Below, piece after piece: positions 33,540 through 45,312 of a stretch of 64,000 nucleotides of DNA. The position numbers and the translations under genes were made by a program. Where the stretch lies: contig NW_020194518.1 of assembly GCF_002865645.1 (NCBI RefSeq), forward strand, positions 1,859,463 to 1,923,462. Reading direction: 5' to 3'. Below the pieces are notes generated by a model, which had not been told where the DNA came from, ran no database searches, and saw only the letters and a list, made by a program, of their open reading frames with translations. The DNA is from Hyaloscypha bicolor E (taxonomy: Eukaryota > Ascomycota > Leotiomycetes > Helotiales > Hyaloscyphaceae). Numbering within the stretch: the stretch's first letter is position 1; the number at the start of each line of letters is the position of its first letter.

Positions 33540-35430
33540 CCTAGAATAAAGTTTATTATTTTCGATTTCTTATATATTTTTTAATTTTTTCTTTTAATTA
33601 TTATTTATAACTTTTAGAAAATATTATTATTAGACTATTATTCTAGAAATTAGATAAGCTTTATTATTACTTATTTCTTACTATTATCTAATTATTATTA
33701 CTAGATCTTGGGAATTAAATATAAAGAATTTCTTTTAATATAAAAATAAATAGGGAATTAAGAGATTATTTTATAAATTTTTAATTCCGAATTATAGTAA
33801 TAAATAATAACTATATTTAAAAATAAAGAAAAAAGAAAAGAAGAAAAGAGGCCTTTTATATATGTTTTACTAAACTAGAAATCTTTTAGAAGCTCTATTT
33901 GCCTTTTTAATTAGCTATTCTTATAGCTTATACTAGTCTAAAGCTTAATTATAATATTTATAGATCTCGATTTTAACTTAAATTATTATTATAAGTTTCC
34001 TTATAATATCTAAATAAACTTCTTAATTAAAAGTTATATATAAATAAAATAGCTAAACTAGAAGCCTTATAAAAGAAAAGGAAAACCTTATTAAACCTAA
34101 TAGTTATTTCTAAAGATACTTAATAATATATAATTCTGGAAATTTATTAGATATTAAATAAACTAGATCTACCTATTTAAAGCCTTTTTTATATTAGAAA
34201 CCCTATTTCTTCTTTAATATAATTATGGCTATACTTAAAATATATATTATAGCTATTTTAAAAGTATATACTAAAACTTAGTTAGTATATTATATATTTC
34301 TATTTCTATAAAGAACTTCTTCTATATAGAATTCTTTCTTTAATTATAATACTATTTTATTATTAGGAACTAATTATTTCTTTAAAAAGCTAGTATAATT
34401 TACTAATTCTTATTATTAATTTATTTCTTACTATTAAATATTATTTAAATAATTCCTATATCCTTAATACTAATTCGAAATACCTAATCTTTCTATATTT
34501 TATATTAACTTTAATATTAATTATTCTAAATTTAATAATAGTTTTATAAACCCTATTTATATTATTTTATAATTCTTCTTTTATATATTCTAATGCCTTT
34601 AATATTATATTTATAGATATAGATATTACTTTAAAGTCCTAACTAAATAAAAAGATTTATATTATATAAAGTCGACTTTAATAAATACTAAATAAATAAG
34701 ATTAGCTTTTAGAAGAAATACAGATTAGTTTTAAAAGAAGTAATATTTTATTCTAAATTATTTCTTAATTCTATTATTCTAATTTTTTTTATTAATATTT
34801 ATTTTATGTTTTCCTAATAATTTTAGTATATTTATATATTTTATCTTTTATATATTCCCTATATTATTTCTTTTCTTTTATATTATTCTTTAAGTTAATA
34901 GGAATATCTTTAAATAAATAAAGAGTCGGGATATACTTATATTATAAAATTTTTATTATTTCTTTTTATATTTTACTATTTTAGATACGATTATTATATT
35001 TATATTTCTATTATATTACTTTCTTATTTCTCTATTATTATTATTTAGTTTAACTTGCCTTAATTATTTCCTTAATTATATTTCCTTAGATATATATATT
35101 TATATTCTTTTCTATAATAAAAGTCTAATTCTATATTTTATTTTCTATAATTATTTCTAATTTATAATTATATTACTTTAAATATATCTAATTATTATAT
35201 CTATTTTCCCTATTATATATACTACTATTTTAGCTTTATTTTCTTATTAGGAAAAAAGAAAAACTCGAATATATATAATGCCTTTATATAATTCAAGTCT
35301 ATTTTAATTTATTCTTTATTTTGAAATATATTTAAAAGAAATTCTTATAATCTTAAGAACCTTTAATTCTATAACCTATAATTATTATACTAATAATATC
35401 TTTATAACTTATTAAGAATAATAAAATGAC
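33540..35430. other. Copy A, AT-rich segment without readable frame
   Basis: About 1.9 kb between integrase and the extra frame, matched in copy B around 47970-49900. I found no convincing coding frame on either strand. Confidence 0.5.
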
Positions 35431-35489
35431 TAAAGAATAAATTCCTTAAATTAGTAAAATATAGTAGCTAGTTCTTATAAACCATAGTA

Positions 35490-38100
35490 TTATTAAAAGC
35501 CTATAAATTAATAGTATTAAAGTTCAAAGTATTAAAGAAGCTTAGGCAGTTATAAAAGGCCTATTAATACTAGAAAAAATAGCTATAATTACCGAATTTA
35601 ATATAAATATCCTAGATAAGCTAAGTAGTATATATAATAAGCTCTTAAAATAGAACTGGAATTAACTAAGGAAAAGCTAAAGAACTATTAAGCTAATAAT
35701 AGGAAATTCGAGAATATTATTAAAGGCATTTCTAAAAGCAGATAAGAGAAGCTTAATAAGATTAAGACTATAGTAAATAGTCTAGAAACCAAAGATTAAA
35801 ACAGAATTATATTATATAGTAAAGCTTTTAGCTAATATATTAATAATATCTATAATAATTTTAGTAAAAATATTTATAAGAAATTATATTCTTTTTTTAA
35901 AACAAAAGCTTTAGTATATAAAGCTATTTAATTAATTAATAAAGCTATTTTAGAGTATATTAAGAATAAGAAATATTAGAATACTAGTATATTTACTAAA
36001 TTAGATATTACTAAAATACTTAAGTATACTAAAGCTATTTTGGAACCTAGAGAATTAGAGTTTAAGCTACTATTAGCTAATAATCTTAAGGCTAGATAGT
36101 ATATTTTTAATACTTCCGGAATTCTAATTAAGGAAATTTATAATAATAAGTCTTTTCCTGTTTTCTAAAATAAGCCTAAAAAATAGGCCTTTATTATAAT
36201 TTCAGCTTTAATTTAACCGGATCTAGCTAAGAAAAATAGAGCTAATTTAATAGAGCTTAGTAAGAAAACTACTAGTAAAGCTAGTAGAACTAGTATAACT
36301 AGATAAGAAGAACCTAGTAAGAATAGAAAATAAGCTAAGCCTAAGACTTCTAATAAATAATAGAGGTCTAAGTACTAAACTAAATATAAGATTAGTAAAA
36401 TAAAGAAAAGTAAGAAGAATTCCTTTATTCTAAAAAAAAAGATATTATTTAGAAAGACTCTTATATTTATATCCAGAATTAAGAAATAAAAGACTAAAGA
36501 TATTAAGTTTAGAGAACTTAATAAAGGCATTTAGTATATTTATAAGATACTAGCTAAATAGAAGTTAATACTTACTTAATAGAATAAGTATAATTTTAAG
36601 GAAATATATAGTAGTATTTTGGGACTTATTTATAAGCGAGAATATTATAGAATTAATAATAGATTTCTTAAAACTTCTTATATAATATATATTTAGTAAT
36701 TTACTAATATTTTCTCTATTAATATACGAGAGATTAAGGACGCTCTAAAGCTAGTTACTAAAATCTATAAAGTTACTAAAAGTAAGAAATATATTTCTAT
36801 TACTTAAATAAATAAGGAAATACGGGATTTTTTCTTTAAGAACTAGGAAATTAAAAAGTATAAATATAAGTACTTTATTTCTAATTAATTCCGCCCTAAT
36901 CTATAGCTCTAATTTAATATTATAATTCCTGTTTCTAAGTCTAGTATTACTAATCTGGATATAAATAGCTATATTTATAAGAAGAATTATCTAAAGTAAA
37001 TTAAGAAGCTTAGTATTTAAGAACTCTTAATAAAGGAAATAGAGATATTATAGTTCTATTTCTAAAAAAATAATATATTAATATATAGAGATTTTAGTAA
37101 TAGCTACTTTACTTTAGCCTCTTAACTTTTAATAATAAATCTATTAATATGGCTCGGATTTTATAAGGTATTAAATAAGTATTTTATTTATCTAGTTACT
37201 TATTCTTAACTAGCCAGATACTTTATTTCTAGAAATATTAATTATAATTAGTATAAAGGTAATATTAAAGATCTAGTTATTACTAAAGCTTTAAGTAGTG
37301 AATTCTATTTTAGTAAAAAGTATTAGAATATTAGCTATATTTTCTTTATAAACCGCAAGAAGGCTATTATTTTTAATAAGAAGTTCTTTAAAAATATTAA
37401 TTACTTTTCTATTTCTAATAAATTTGAGCCGGAAATAGCTAAGGAAATAGGCAAATATTTACTAAAGATAATAGGAAAAAAAAACTTCGAATATAGTCTA
37501 TTTAACTAGATAAAATAAATGCCTTTAGCTAGGTAATTTATAAGTCTGAAATTATAAGAAAGTATTAATTCTCGGATAATATATAAGTTAAAGAATAATT
37601 TAATAATAATTTGCTATTTAATAGGCCTTTTATTATAGTTTTAATAAGTCTAGTTATTATTAAGGATAGAATATACGAAAATAGAGTCTTCTATAAGGTT
37701 ATTAAAGCCTCTTATCTAGAGCTTTTCCCTCTTATTAAAGGTTAATTTAAGAATACTATAAATAATATGAAATTTAAAGAAGCTATTTATTTAAAGTATA
37801 TTAGTGCGATTTATAATATAATTTGCTATAATAAGCCTTCTTAATATCCTATAGTAAAGGCGGAAATTAAGTAATAATTAAAGGCAAATACTAATTAATA
37901 TAGAGAATTATATTAGATTTAGTATAAGAATATGGCTAAACGGGTTCGGATTATTTTTAAATAAGTTTAAGAATATAAAATAAGACTATTTAAGGGTAAT
38001 AAGTTTTATTTTAGGTATATAAAGAAGAAATTAGATTAACTAATAAAAGAGGATCCTAAATATTTTATTATTTCGGACTCTAAGTAGGATTTTTCTATTA
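35490..38100 (+). pseudogene. Extra third reading frame of the gypsy element (unknown protein)
   Basis: After codon-by-codon reading, one plus frame runs from about 35645 to at least 37720 with only TAA and TAG stops, never TGA and no indel, as expected for a long coding sequence whose Gln and Trp codons were hit by RIP. It probably begins near 35490. Order of features: a charged coiled-coil-like part (IELELTKEKLKNY); a helical part with LDITKILKYTKAILEPRELE; a Lys/Ser/Thr-rich basic part (~36200-36450) ending in KKSKKNSF. Then comes a larger globular-looking part with ILGLIYKREYYRINNRFLK, LIWLGFYKVLNKYFIYLVTY and SISNKFEPEIAKEIGKYLL. No signal peptide or membrane anchor is visible, so an envelope protein is not indicated. 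The same frame is in copy B (minus, ~47950-45350). Family not recognised. Confidence 0.6.
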
Positions 38101-38144
38101 TTTTTAGTATTTAGGAAATAAGTATAAATAAATAGGAAGTCAAA

Positions 38145-38447
38145 TATAATATAGTAGGCTATATTTATTAAAAATTATATTATTTTAGCGGTTTTAAGGT
38201 TTAGGTTATATAATAAAAGCCATGGCCTTTTATATATAACTTATAGAAATTATATAAGAAAGCTAGTTTTTTTATAGACTTAGAAAATAATTCCTTATAA
38301 GTATTTAATTAATTAAGCTTTTAAATACTATATATTATTTATATTTTACTATTTATATTTTTAATTTATTATTTTATTATTAAGTTACGTTTTATATTCT
38401 AATATATTTTATATGAGTTTTTATCTTATTATAGTTTCCCTTTTATA
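38145..38447 (+). repeat. Copy A 3' LTR, 303 bp
   Basis: Same length as the 5' LTR. Differences are almost entirely RIP transitions; the first 16 bases TATAATATAGTAGGCT are the RIP form of TGTGGTACGGCAGGCC. Confidence 0.9.
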
Positions 38448-41400
38448 ATATATAAATATATAATAATTAAAGAGGAATCTCTATAAAAAAGCTATAAGAA
38501 AATCTATTAGCTATAGCTCGGTATTAGTAATTATATTAATATAATAGAATATAAAAGCCCCTTATTTAATATTATTATAATAAGAAGCTTTTTAGAGCCA
38601 TATATTAAGAATAAGCTTTATATATTATAATAGATCTAATACCCTAACTTTATTTTAGCCTTTAATACTTTTAAGTTTAAGTAATTATTATATATTATTT
38701 TCGAATATATATCTATTTTTCTATAGTATATTACTAGTAATTCTTATATTAATAAACTTTATTTAGCTTTAATACTTAGATAAGTAAGTATTAATAAAGT
38801 AATGAATATAGAATAGATACTAATTATAATAGGTATTTGAGGGCCTTACTTATCTTATAATAAAAGAATTAGTATATGGCTTATTAACTTATTTAAATAT
38901 TCTTATTAATTCAGATAGGAATATTAAAATTAGTTAGTAATAATTTCTGCCTTAAAATATTTCTATTAACTCAAAAATTATAATAAACCAAGAATACTAC
39001 TTTATTTATTCTCTAGAAAATACTAAACCTTATAATATTAGAGTCTTAAGCTTAATTATAATAGAATTAATATAGGGCTATATTAAGAATAATAGAGCTA
39101 TTAGTATAAATAATCTATATTACTAGCCTAATAGCTCTAATACTATTAGCTTCCTCTCGGAAATAATATTTACTAGCTTAATAGGCGAGTTAATAAAGGT
39201 AAATTAAAGGCTTATATTCTATATTATATTCTAATATTTTCTAGTACTAGCTAATATAACTTCCCTAGTAAAAAGAAAAGCTCAAGGGCCTAGTATCTCT
39301 TACTAGCCTCTGGCTATATAGAGACTATAAGTATATACCAAGTTAGGCGGTTTTTATAAAAGTATAAAATATTATAAGTATACTTAGAGCTTTAGTAAGC
39401 TATTTATTTATAATAGTTATTAGATTAATATAATTATTTACTATTTCTAACTAGATTTGCTATAATTTATTAAGTAGTAAGAGCTATAAAACTGGATTTT
39501 ATAGTATTTCTTCTTGGTTTCATAGAACCGTTTCTGGTTTCTTTATTTTTAATTCCGGGTAAATTATTTTACCTTTCTTCTATTTTTAGTTCCAAGGATC
39601 TATCTCTAGCTCTCGTCTAATTTGGACTCCTATTATAGCTAGCCTATATATTATATATTTCCCCTTACTTATCTCAATCTCTCTATATTCTTTTATTCTT
39701 TTCTTTTATTTACTCTTATATAAATCCTATACTTGCTCTCTAATAGAGATTACTCTTGTATTTAGTATAGCTATAAGCGGTATCTTTCTTTCTCTTATAC
39801 TTTTTAAGATATATTATAATATAAAGTAATTCCTGGAAATATTTTCGCTTTAGATAAATAAGTATTTATTTATCTATAGCTTCTTAACTATTACTAATAC
39901 CTGGGTTTATAGAGTTAAGCTAATACTCTTTTATAAGCCGTTTATTTTATAGTAATTATTTTCTGCTTTTAATAAGGTATTATTTATATTAAAGGCTAGG
40001 CTATAGACTATAAATATTTCATTAATTAACCTAGTTCCGCTTCTCTCTGGCCCCTTTTTTAATATTCTCGCAGATCTCTTCGGTATTTCTTTAGGTATAT
40101 TCCAATAATTATATTACTTAGTAAGAGTAATATTATTTGTTTTCCTTATCTTCTATATAATTATAATTATAATAAGTCGGACCATTTTCTTCCTATATAT
40201 ACCGGAAAATTTATAAGAAGTAGTTATGAGTTTTAATTAGTTCTATTATATATTAGCTATATCTAACTTTATATAGGGAGAATTATTACTATATCTTTTT
40301 ATATTTTCCCTATTTCTTTTCTATATACTTTTATATAAAGTCTTTATCCGTATATATTAAGTATTAGTAATACTTACTACTTATTTAATTTAGTAATACT
40401 TGGTATTATAGCCGCTTCTTTCCTATATATATATCTATATCTTTATAGAAATATTTCTTTTAATATTTCTCTTCTAGTATAGATTCTTTATCTAGTAAAA
40501 TAAAGCTATTAGCTATAGTTTTCCTCGAGCTTCTATTTTAGCTATATAAATAATATAATTAAGATTTACTTAACTCTATTTCGACTATTAAAAGTCAAAG
40601 CTAGAGAGTATATTAGGCTATAGATCCTAGTTAGCTTTTGGTCTTTTTAGTAAAGCTATCTATTTGTTATAATATTCTAGTCCAAAAGAAAATAAAGTGC
40701 TTTAGATTTATTTATAAAGCCTTACTAAGGCTTTATTCAAAAACTTCTGAAATATAGTAAGTCTAACTGCCTCTCCTACTTAGCTCTATTTAATAGGCCA
40801 TATAATACTAATATACTAATAGGTAAGTACGAGCCCGTCCTTATAATAGCAAGCGGCTTTAGTATAGCTATCTAGCTATCTTACCTAAAGTAGCTAATAT
40901 ATAAATATAATTTCTATAAGATATATACCTGTTGTATTTATTTAGTTTAGTAGTTAGAAACTTTAGGTAAGTTAGAATTAGATCGGATTATAAATTTATA
41001 CTAACTATAAATAGATATTAGGATTATAGTAAAGTTTTTACTTAATAATACCCTAGCTAATAATACTTTAAATAAAGGTTATATTAGTTACGTTTTTATT
41101 TATATTTTATATAATTTCTAATTTGGATTAGATTCTTAGTATTTTAATTTATATTTAATCGGGAAAGGCAGACCGGGTATCTTTTAGTTAATATACTATA
41201 ATATATAATAGTACGGCTAATCTAATAATAATTCTTTAAGAAAAGGCAGAAGGGAAATATATTAAAAAATATAAGAGGAAACGGAAGAGTAGAAAGAAAT
41301 ACTAGTAATAAGTAAGTTTTTATTCCTAATAAAAGTTTTTATTTTTTTAATTTTTTAATTAATTTACTAATTAATTTTAGTCTTAGGAACTAACTAGCTA

Positions 41401-42170
41401 TATAATTAATTATAAGATAAAGTATATAGGTACTTAGATAATAAGGTATGCCTATAAGAGTTAGAATACTAGCTAGTATAGCTAGAAAAGTAAGTTTAAG
41501 GAATTAGAATACGAGTTAGTATAATTATAAGATCTCTTTATAGAAGAATATATATAGGGTAAGTTAGATTAGTTTAGTATCTTAGATTAAATTAGTATAG
41601 CGTTTTTGTTTTATCTTTTCCTATAAGAATATCCTCTAATACTCATTAGCTAATACCGGTATTATAGTAGCTACTTGGGCTTGAATCCGTTTATAGAGTT
41701 GCCTATACTAGTCTAATAGGAGAGAATAAGTCCGAATTTGGTATTATACTGCCTCTATTAATTTAGAAACAGACGTATATACAAGATACAAGTAAGCTAT
41801 ACCTATAAGGTTATTATCTATTAGTATTTATAGGCCTTACTTATTTTTTTTGCTTTACTTACCTATTTCTAAACTTCTTCTGGATAGGATAGGAAGTATC
41901 GGACTCCCAGAAGCATTTAATCTGATTTCTATAACTCCTATTGAGAATATTACTAAAGATAAGTATCTTGAGATATTATAGCATATGAGACTCTACAGGT
42001 ATAAAGATAATACTCTCAAGATTATAGATATCCTCAAAGAATTCTCTCAAGACTCCCAGTATCCCAAGTACTATACTATTGCAAGATAATTATCTTAAGA
42101 GCCGTACTTTTATAAGACCCGTAAAATCTAAAGAGAAAAGTCTTAAGAGAAATTTCTTAAGAGATTACAG
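38448..42170. other. AT-rich spacer between copies A and B, unidentified decayed sequence
   Basis: Strongly RIP-like to about 41900. Several plus-strand stretches (about 39150-40300 and 41380-41600) read for long distances with only TAA/TAG stops, for example FKELEYELV-L-DLFIEEYI near 41500, so former coding DNA is likely. I could not identify it. The missing N-terminal part of the DUF3723 gene would be expected from 38448 rightwards on the minus strand, but I could not read it. Confidence 0.45.
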
Positions 42171-42172
42171 GT

Positions 42173-42216
42173 CTTGAGATAAGATTCTTGAGATAAGATT
42201 CTTGAGATAAGATTCT
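42173..42216. repeat. 14-bp tandem repeat, three units
   Basis: TCTTGAGATAAGAT is repeated three times in tandem. It lies in a ~400-bp zone (41960-42360) full of the word CTTGAGA, CTCAAGA or TCTTAAGA on both strands, including several CTTAAG palindromes. Confidence 0.85.
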
Positions 42217-42625
42217 TGAGATATTATAGCTCTTGAGAGAGTATAGCTCCTACGAGAAATATCTTAAGAGCCGTACTCTCTTAAGCGATTTTTCATATGA
42301 CTCATGATCTCTTAAGAAATTTCTCTCAAGACTTTTTTCTCAAGACAAGACAAAGCAGTTATGTACGTGATTCCCGTCGACCCTTGCCCGCAAGTCAAGT
42401 CATATCCAATAGTTGCTTGGGTTACCGGGACCCCTTCTCTTTTTGCGACGTGTGACAAAAAGCCATTCCAGTCCTCTTGATCACGTGACCGAGTAACTCA
42501 AACGCACAGGCTCGTCCATCAAGCGTCATCAGCAAGGCCAAACTGTTGGCTCTGACTCTCGCTTATCGAACGGGTTGCGGAGGCTCGATCGGGCCCCCTG
42601 TCGATTCCTGTCGATCGCCAAGGCT

Positions 42626-42785
42626 ATCCCTTCGTCCGCTGAGACATTGCCAGGCGCTAGCATTGAACCTGGCTCAGGGCGAAAATGAATAGATAACTAA
42701 TAAGTTTATAAGCAAAAGTACGCCTGCACAGTCTGAGCCAGGCCCCCTTGCTAGCGCCTGGCAATGTCTCAGCGGACGAAGGGAT
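42626..42785. repeat. Foldback element with perfect 37-bp inverted arms
   Basis: Arm 42626-42662 is the exact reverse complement of 42749-42785. The pairing continues imperfectly inwards (CCTGGCTCAG on both sides). Outside, ATCGGGCCCCCT near 42590 pairs with AGGGGGCCCGAT near 42836. The whole ~280-bp structure is GC-balanced and untouched by RIP, although AT-rich blocks lie on both sides. It looks like a miniature inverted-repeat element; no clear target duplication seen. Confidence 0.85.
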
Positions 42786-42899
42786 AATTGGAAAAAGGCA
42801 GGGAGTCACTTGGACCCTATTTCTATTGGACGATTAGGGGGCCCGATGCGGCTCCTCGTCGATCCCGGATATAATTAGAATCCGGCAAGGCACCATTTT

Positions 42900-42953
42900 C
42901 TGCCCCTTGTCTCTGCCCCTTGTCTCTGCCCCCTGTCTTTGCACCCCGTCTCT
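42900..42953. repeat. 13-bp tandem repeat, about four units
   Basis: The unit CTGCCCCTTGTCT is repeated with few changes. Confidence 0.85.
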
Positions 42954-43088
42954 TAGGTGAGATCCTGTGTGTAACTAATGAGATATGTTTATGTCTAGTA
43001 GACGGTCACTTTACTTCCGTAGATATGAGTGGCAATTTAAGCGAACCCACTAGCACAGTGAAGTTGCCGGTTTCTTAATCTTGAAGAA

Positions 43089-43430
43089 TTATATACAAAT
43101 AGAAAGCAGTGAAGATTTTAACTTTTCTAATACCAAAAACGCCTCATTCACAATCTGGTGGGAATCTATAGTACTCACTCTAAAATCTTCTGCTATAGTA
43201 GCCCATTTTTGAATATCCCTCTTTAGGTGCTTGTTTTCTAATTCTGCTATATATCGCACCGCTGTAAGCTGGTTCGCGGCCTCTTTAGCATCTCGCTTAA
43301 ATATTAACTCTGCCGTAGTAGTATCCTTTAACTTGTTGACCTCACCCATTAACCTTGAATTTTCTGCTTCTAATTCCGTAATTCTGTCGGTAAAGTTTGC
43401 TACTGGTCCAGTAAAAGGAATATTCTGGCA
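43089..43430 (-). pseudogene. Coiled-coil protein fragment
   Basis: An open minus frame of 113 codons (upstream TAG at 43431-43433, TAA at 43089). It begins NIPFTGPVANFTDRITELEA, has a leucine-zipper-like heptad run through ENSRLMGEVNKLKD, and ends with a long charged helix (LENKHLKRDIQKWATIAEDF) and EAFLVLEKLKSSL. Stops upstream in the same frame fit Gln codons, so the gene was probably longer. It sits just left of the Tc1 element. Such coiled-coil tails occur in some fungal transposon proteins, but I cannot name a family. Confidence 0.4.
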
Positions 43431-43680
43431 CTAGCATTAGCTTTATACTTCGGGTAATAATGAGCTTACGTACTTCTTTTACCATAGCTTTAAACAAAAT
43501 ACTAACTTCTTGATATAATTCCATATAAGCTCTAATTAAATGCTTGCTTAGGTTCTTTTCGAAAAGATATATTCTTGCTAGTAGAGATTACCAAGAATAA
43601 AGATCCTTTATGTATATAATAAAACGAACTTCTAATAGGTCGATTAATATTCCAAGCTTGCTCTCTGTTATATCTTATTA

Positions 43681-43709
43681 TAGTACTAGTCGCTTAGTTC
43701 TCGTGTTTT
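43681..43709. repeat. Tc1/mariner terminal inverted repeat, left
   Basis: Pairs with 58061-58089, sharing GTCGCTTAGTTCTCGTGTTT exactly, with three mismatches in the outer bases. Confidence 0.88.
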
Positions 43710-43720
43710 TGAATTTTACC

Positions 43721-44511
43721 TAGTGTATTAAAGAATTAATTACGTTAATTAAATTAATCGATTAATTAATTAATTAATGTAATTAGATTATGATTAACGT
43801 AATTCAATTTTTTTTTGATTAGATTAGATTAATCTTGATTAATCTGATTAATACTTGGTTAATCACGTGATACCGAAGTTTCTTGACTTTTTTTACTTTT
43901 CTCTTTACTTTTACTTATTAATTATTAAATAATCTTATAACTAACTAATAATATTATAATAAAAAAATCTAAATTAAGCTAAGAACTAACTAATTACTCC
44001 TTTTCTATAATAATAAACTAATTATCTGTAAGGGGCGTACGTGATGGCGCATGGACGGGTATTAGATATCGTGGATCTAGTTTCCTATTTTGAGTAAAGC
44101 TTGCATGGGATCGCATTTCCTAATTAAGTAAAGGTCTTCGCACGCTTGGCTAAGTACTAGGGAATATATAAAGAGACGCTTCTAGCTTTGGAAAGGGGTA
44201 TTAATTAGTCTTTTGTTAGAATTAACTCTTGGAAATCAGTTATACTTGCAAGCGTTACTATATGCCTTATAGCTTAGTAAGCTGCGGCCCAGGCCGCCGC
44301 TAGGTGGCCGTAGCCCTAATGCGGTAAAGCGCGCTCCCGATGCGGCTAGCGCTATCACGTGTCTAGTCACGTGCTCCATTAATTAAATTAATTAATTAAT
44401 AATCGATTAATCTAATTAGATTATAATTAGAATATGATTAATAGTAAATTTCCTTAATTAGATTAGATTAATGCCTATTAATCTAATCTAATCTAATTAT
44501 TTAATATACTA
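43721..44511. mobile_element. Non-autonomous hAT-like element, 791 bp, nested in the Tc1 element
   Basis: It is flanked by a perfect 8-bp target duplication, ATTTTACC at 43713-43720 and 44512-44519. Its ends are TAGTGTATTAAA and the complement of TAGTATATTAAA. Both ends continue into long AT-rich inverted arms made of ATTAATC/GATTAAT words. CACGTG-type motifs occur inside (TCACGTGA near 43864, CACGTG near 44357 and 44369). The 8-bp duplication and TAGTG ends point to the hAT superfamily. No transposase is encoded. Confidence 0.75.
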
Positions 44512-44666
44512 ATTTTACCCTGTACCCTACTATTTCCATTCACACTTCTTTCTTTTATATCTTTATTAATTGCGGTCCTATTTACGTATATATTAGCTCA
44601 TTTTAATCGTTGTAATATTCTCTTTCTAATAATATTAAAATTTCTAAAATACACTGGAAATTAGGC

Positions 44667-45009
44667 TCAGTACTTAGTATGCCAGCCCTTAGCCGCAATA
44701 ACTGCCTCAATGCAATCATTTATACTTGCACCTAACTTATTAAACAAATCTTGGTCTAGAGTATCCCAAGCGGCTTAAAGACAAGGCTCCAATCTTTACT
44801 ATATATATTCTGACTCTGACTTATCCGTAGTAATATTAGGGAATATCTTATAGTACCTAGTCTTTAGGTACTACCAGATATACTCGATTAGATTAAGATC
44901 TGGGAAATAAGCAGGCCAGTCCTCAAGTAGTATAAACCCCCTTACTTTAAACTATTTCTTTACCTTACTAGCTATATAAATAGAGACATTATCCTATATA
45001 AATTCATAT
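44667..45009 (-). pseudogene. Tc1/mariner transposase, C-terminal part
   Basis: The minus frame continues the piece at 57234-57998. It reads EFI, stop, DNVSIYIASKVKK, then LEDWPAYFPDLNLIEYIW, the conserved DDE-domain end of Tc1 transposases with the Pro-Asp-Leu-Asn and Glu of the catalytic region. It ends AVIAAKGWHTKY and TGA at 44667. Stops fit Trp or Gln. The left four bases of copy B's target duplication (45006-45009, ATAT) belong to this piece. Confidence 0.85.
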
Positions 45010-45312
45010 TATAAGAGGGAAACTATAATAAGACAAAAACCTATATAAAGTATACCAGAGTATAAAACGTGACTTAATAATAAAATAATAAATCAAAAGT
45101 ATAAATAGTAAAATATAAATAGTATATAATATATAAAAGCTTAATTAATTAAATACTTATAAAGGATTATTCTCTAAGTCTATAGAAAAACCAGCTTTCT
45201 TATATGATTTCTACAAGTTATATATAAAAGGCTATAGCCTTTACTATATAACCTAAACCTTAAAACCGCCAAAATAATATAATTTTTAATAAGTATGGCC
45301 TACTATATTATA
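45010..45312 (-). repeat. Copy B 3' LTR, 303 bp
   Basis: Left end TATAAGAGGGAAAC; right end at 45312 is the RIP form of the family terminus. It pairs with 56931-57233. Confidence 0.92.

Larger units (their letters stand above)
25455..38447 (+). mobile_element. Gypsy-type LTR retrotransposon, copy A (12,993 bp), RIP-silenced
   Basis: Complete element with 303-bp LTRs at both ends. The left flank is GTAC and the right flank ATAT, which is GTAC after RIP on both strands, so a 4-bp target duplication is likely. Order protease, reverse transcriptase, integrase marks a Ty3/gypsy element. It is longer than most fungal gypsy elements (usually 5-8 kb) because of ~4.6 kb between integrase and 3' LTR that includes an extra coding region. 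All frames are broken by RIP. It is inserted in the 5' part of a DUF3723 gene and is the inverted partner of copy B. Confidence 0.9.
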
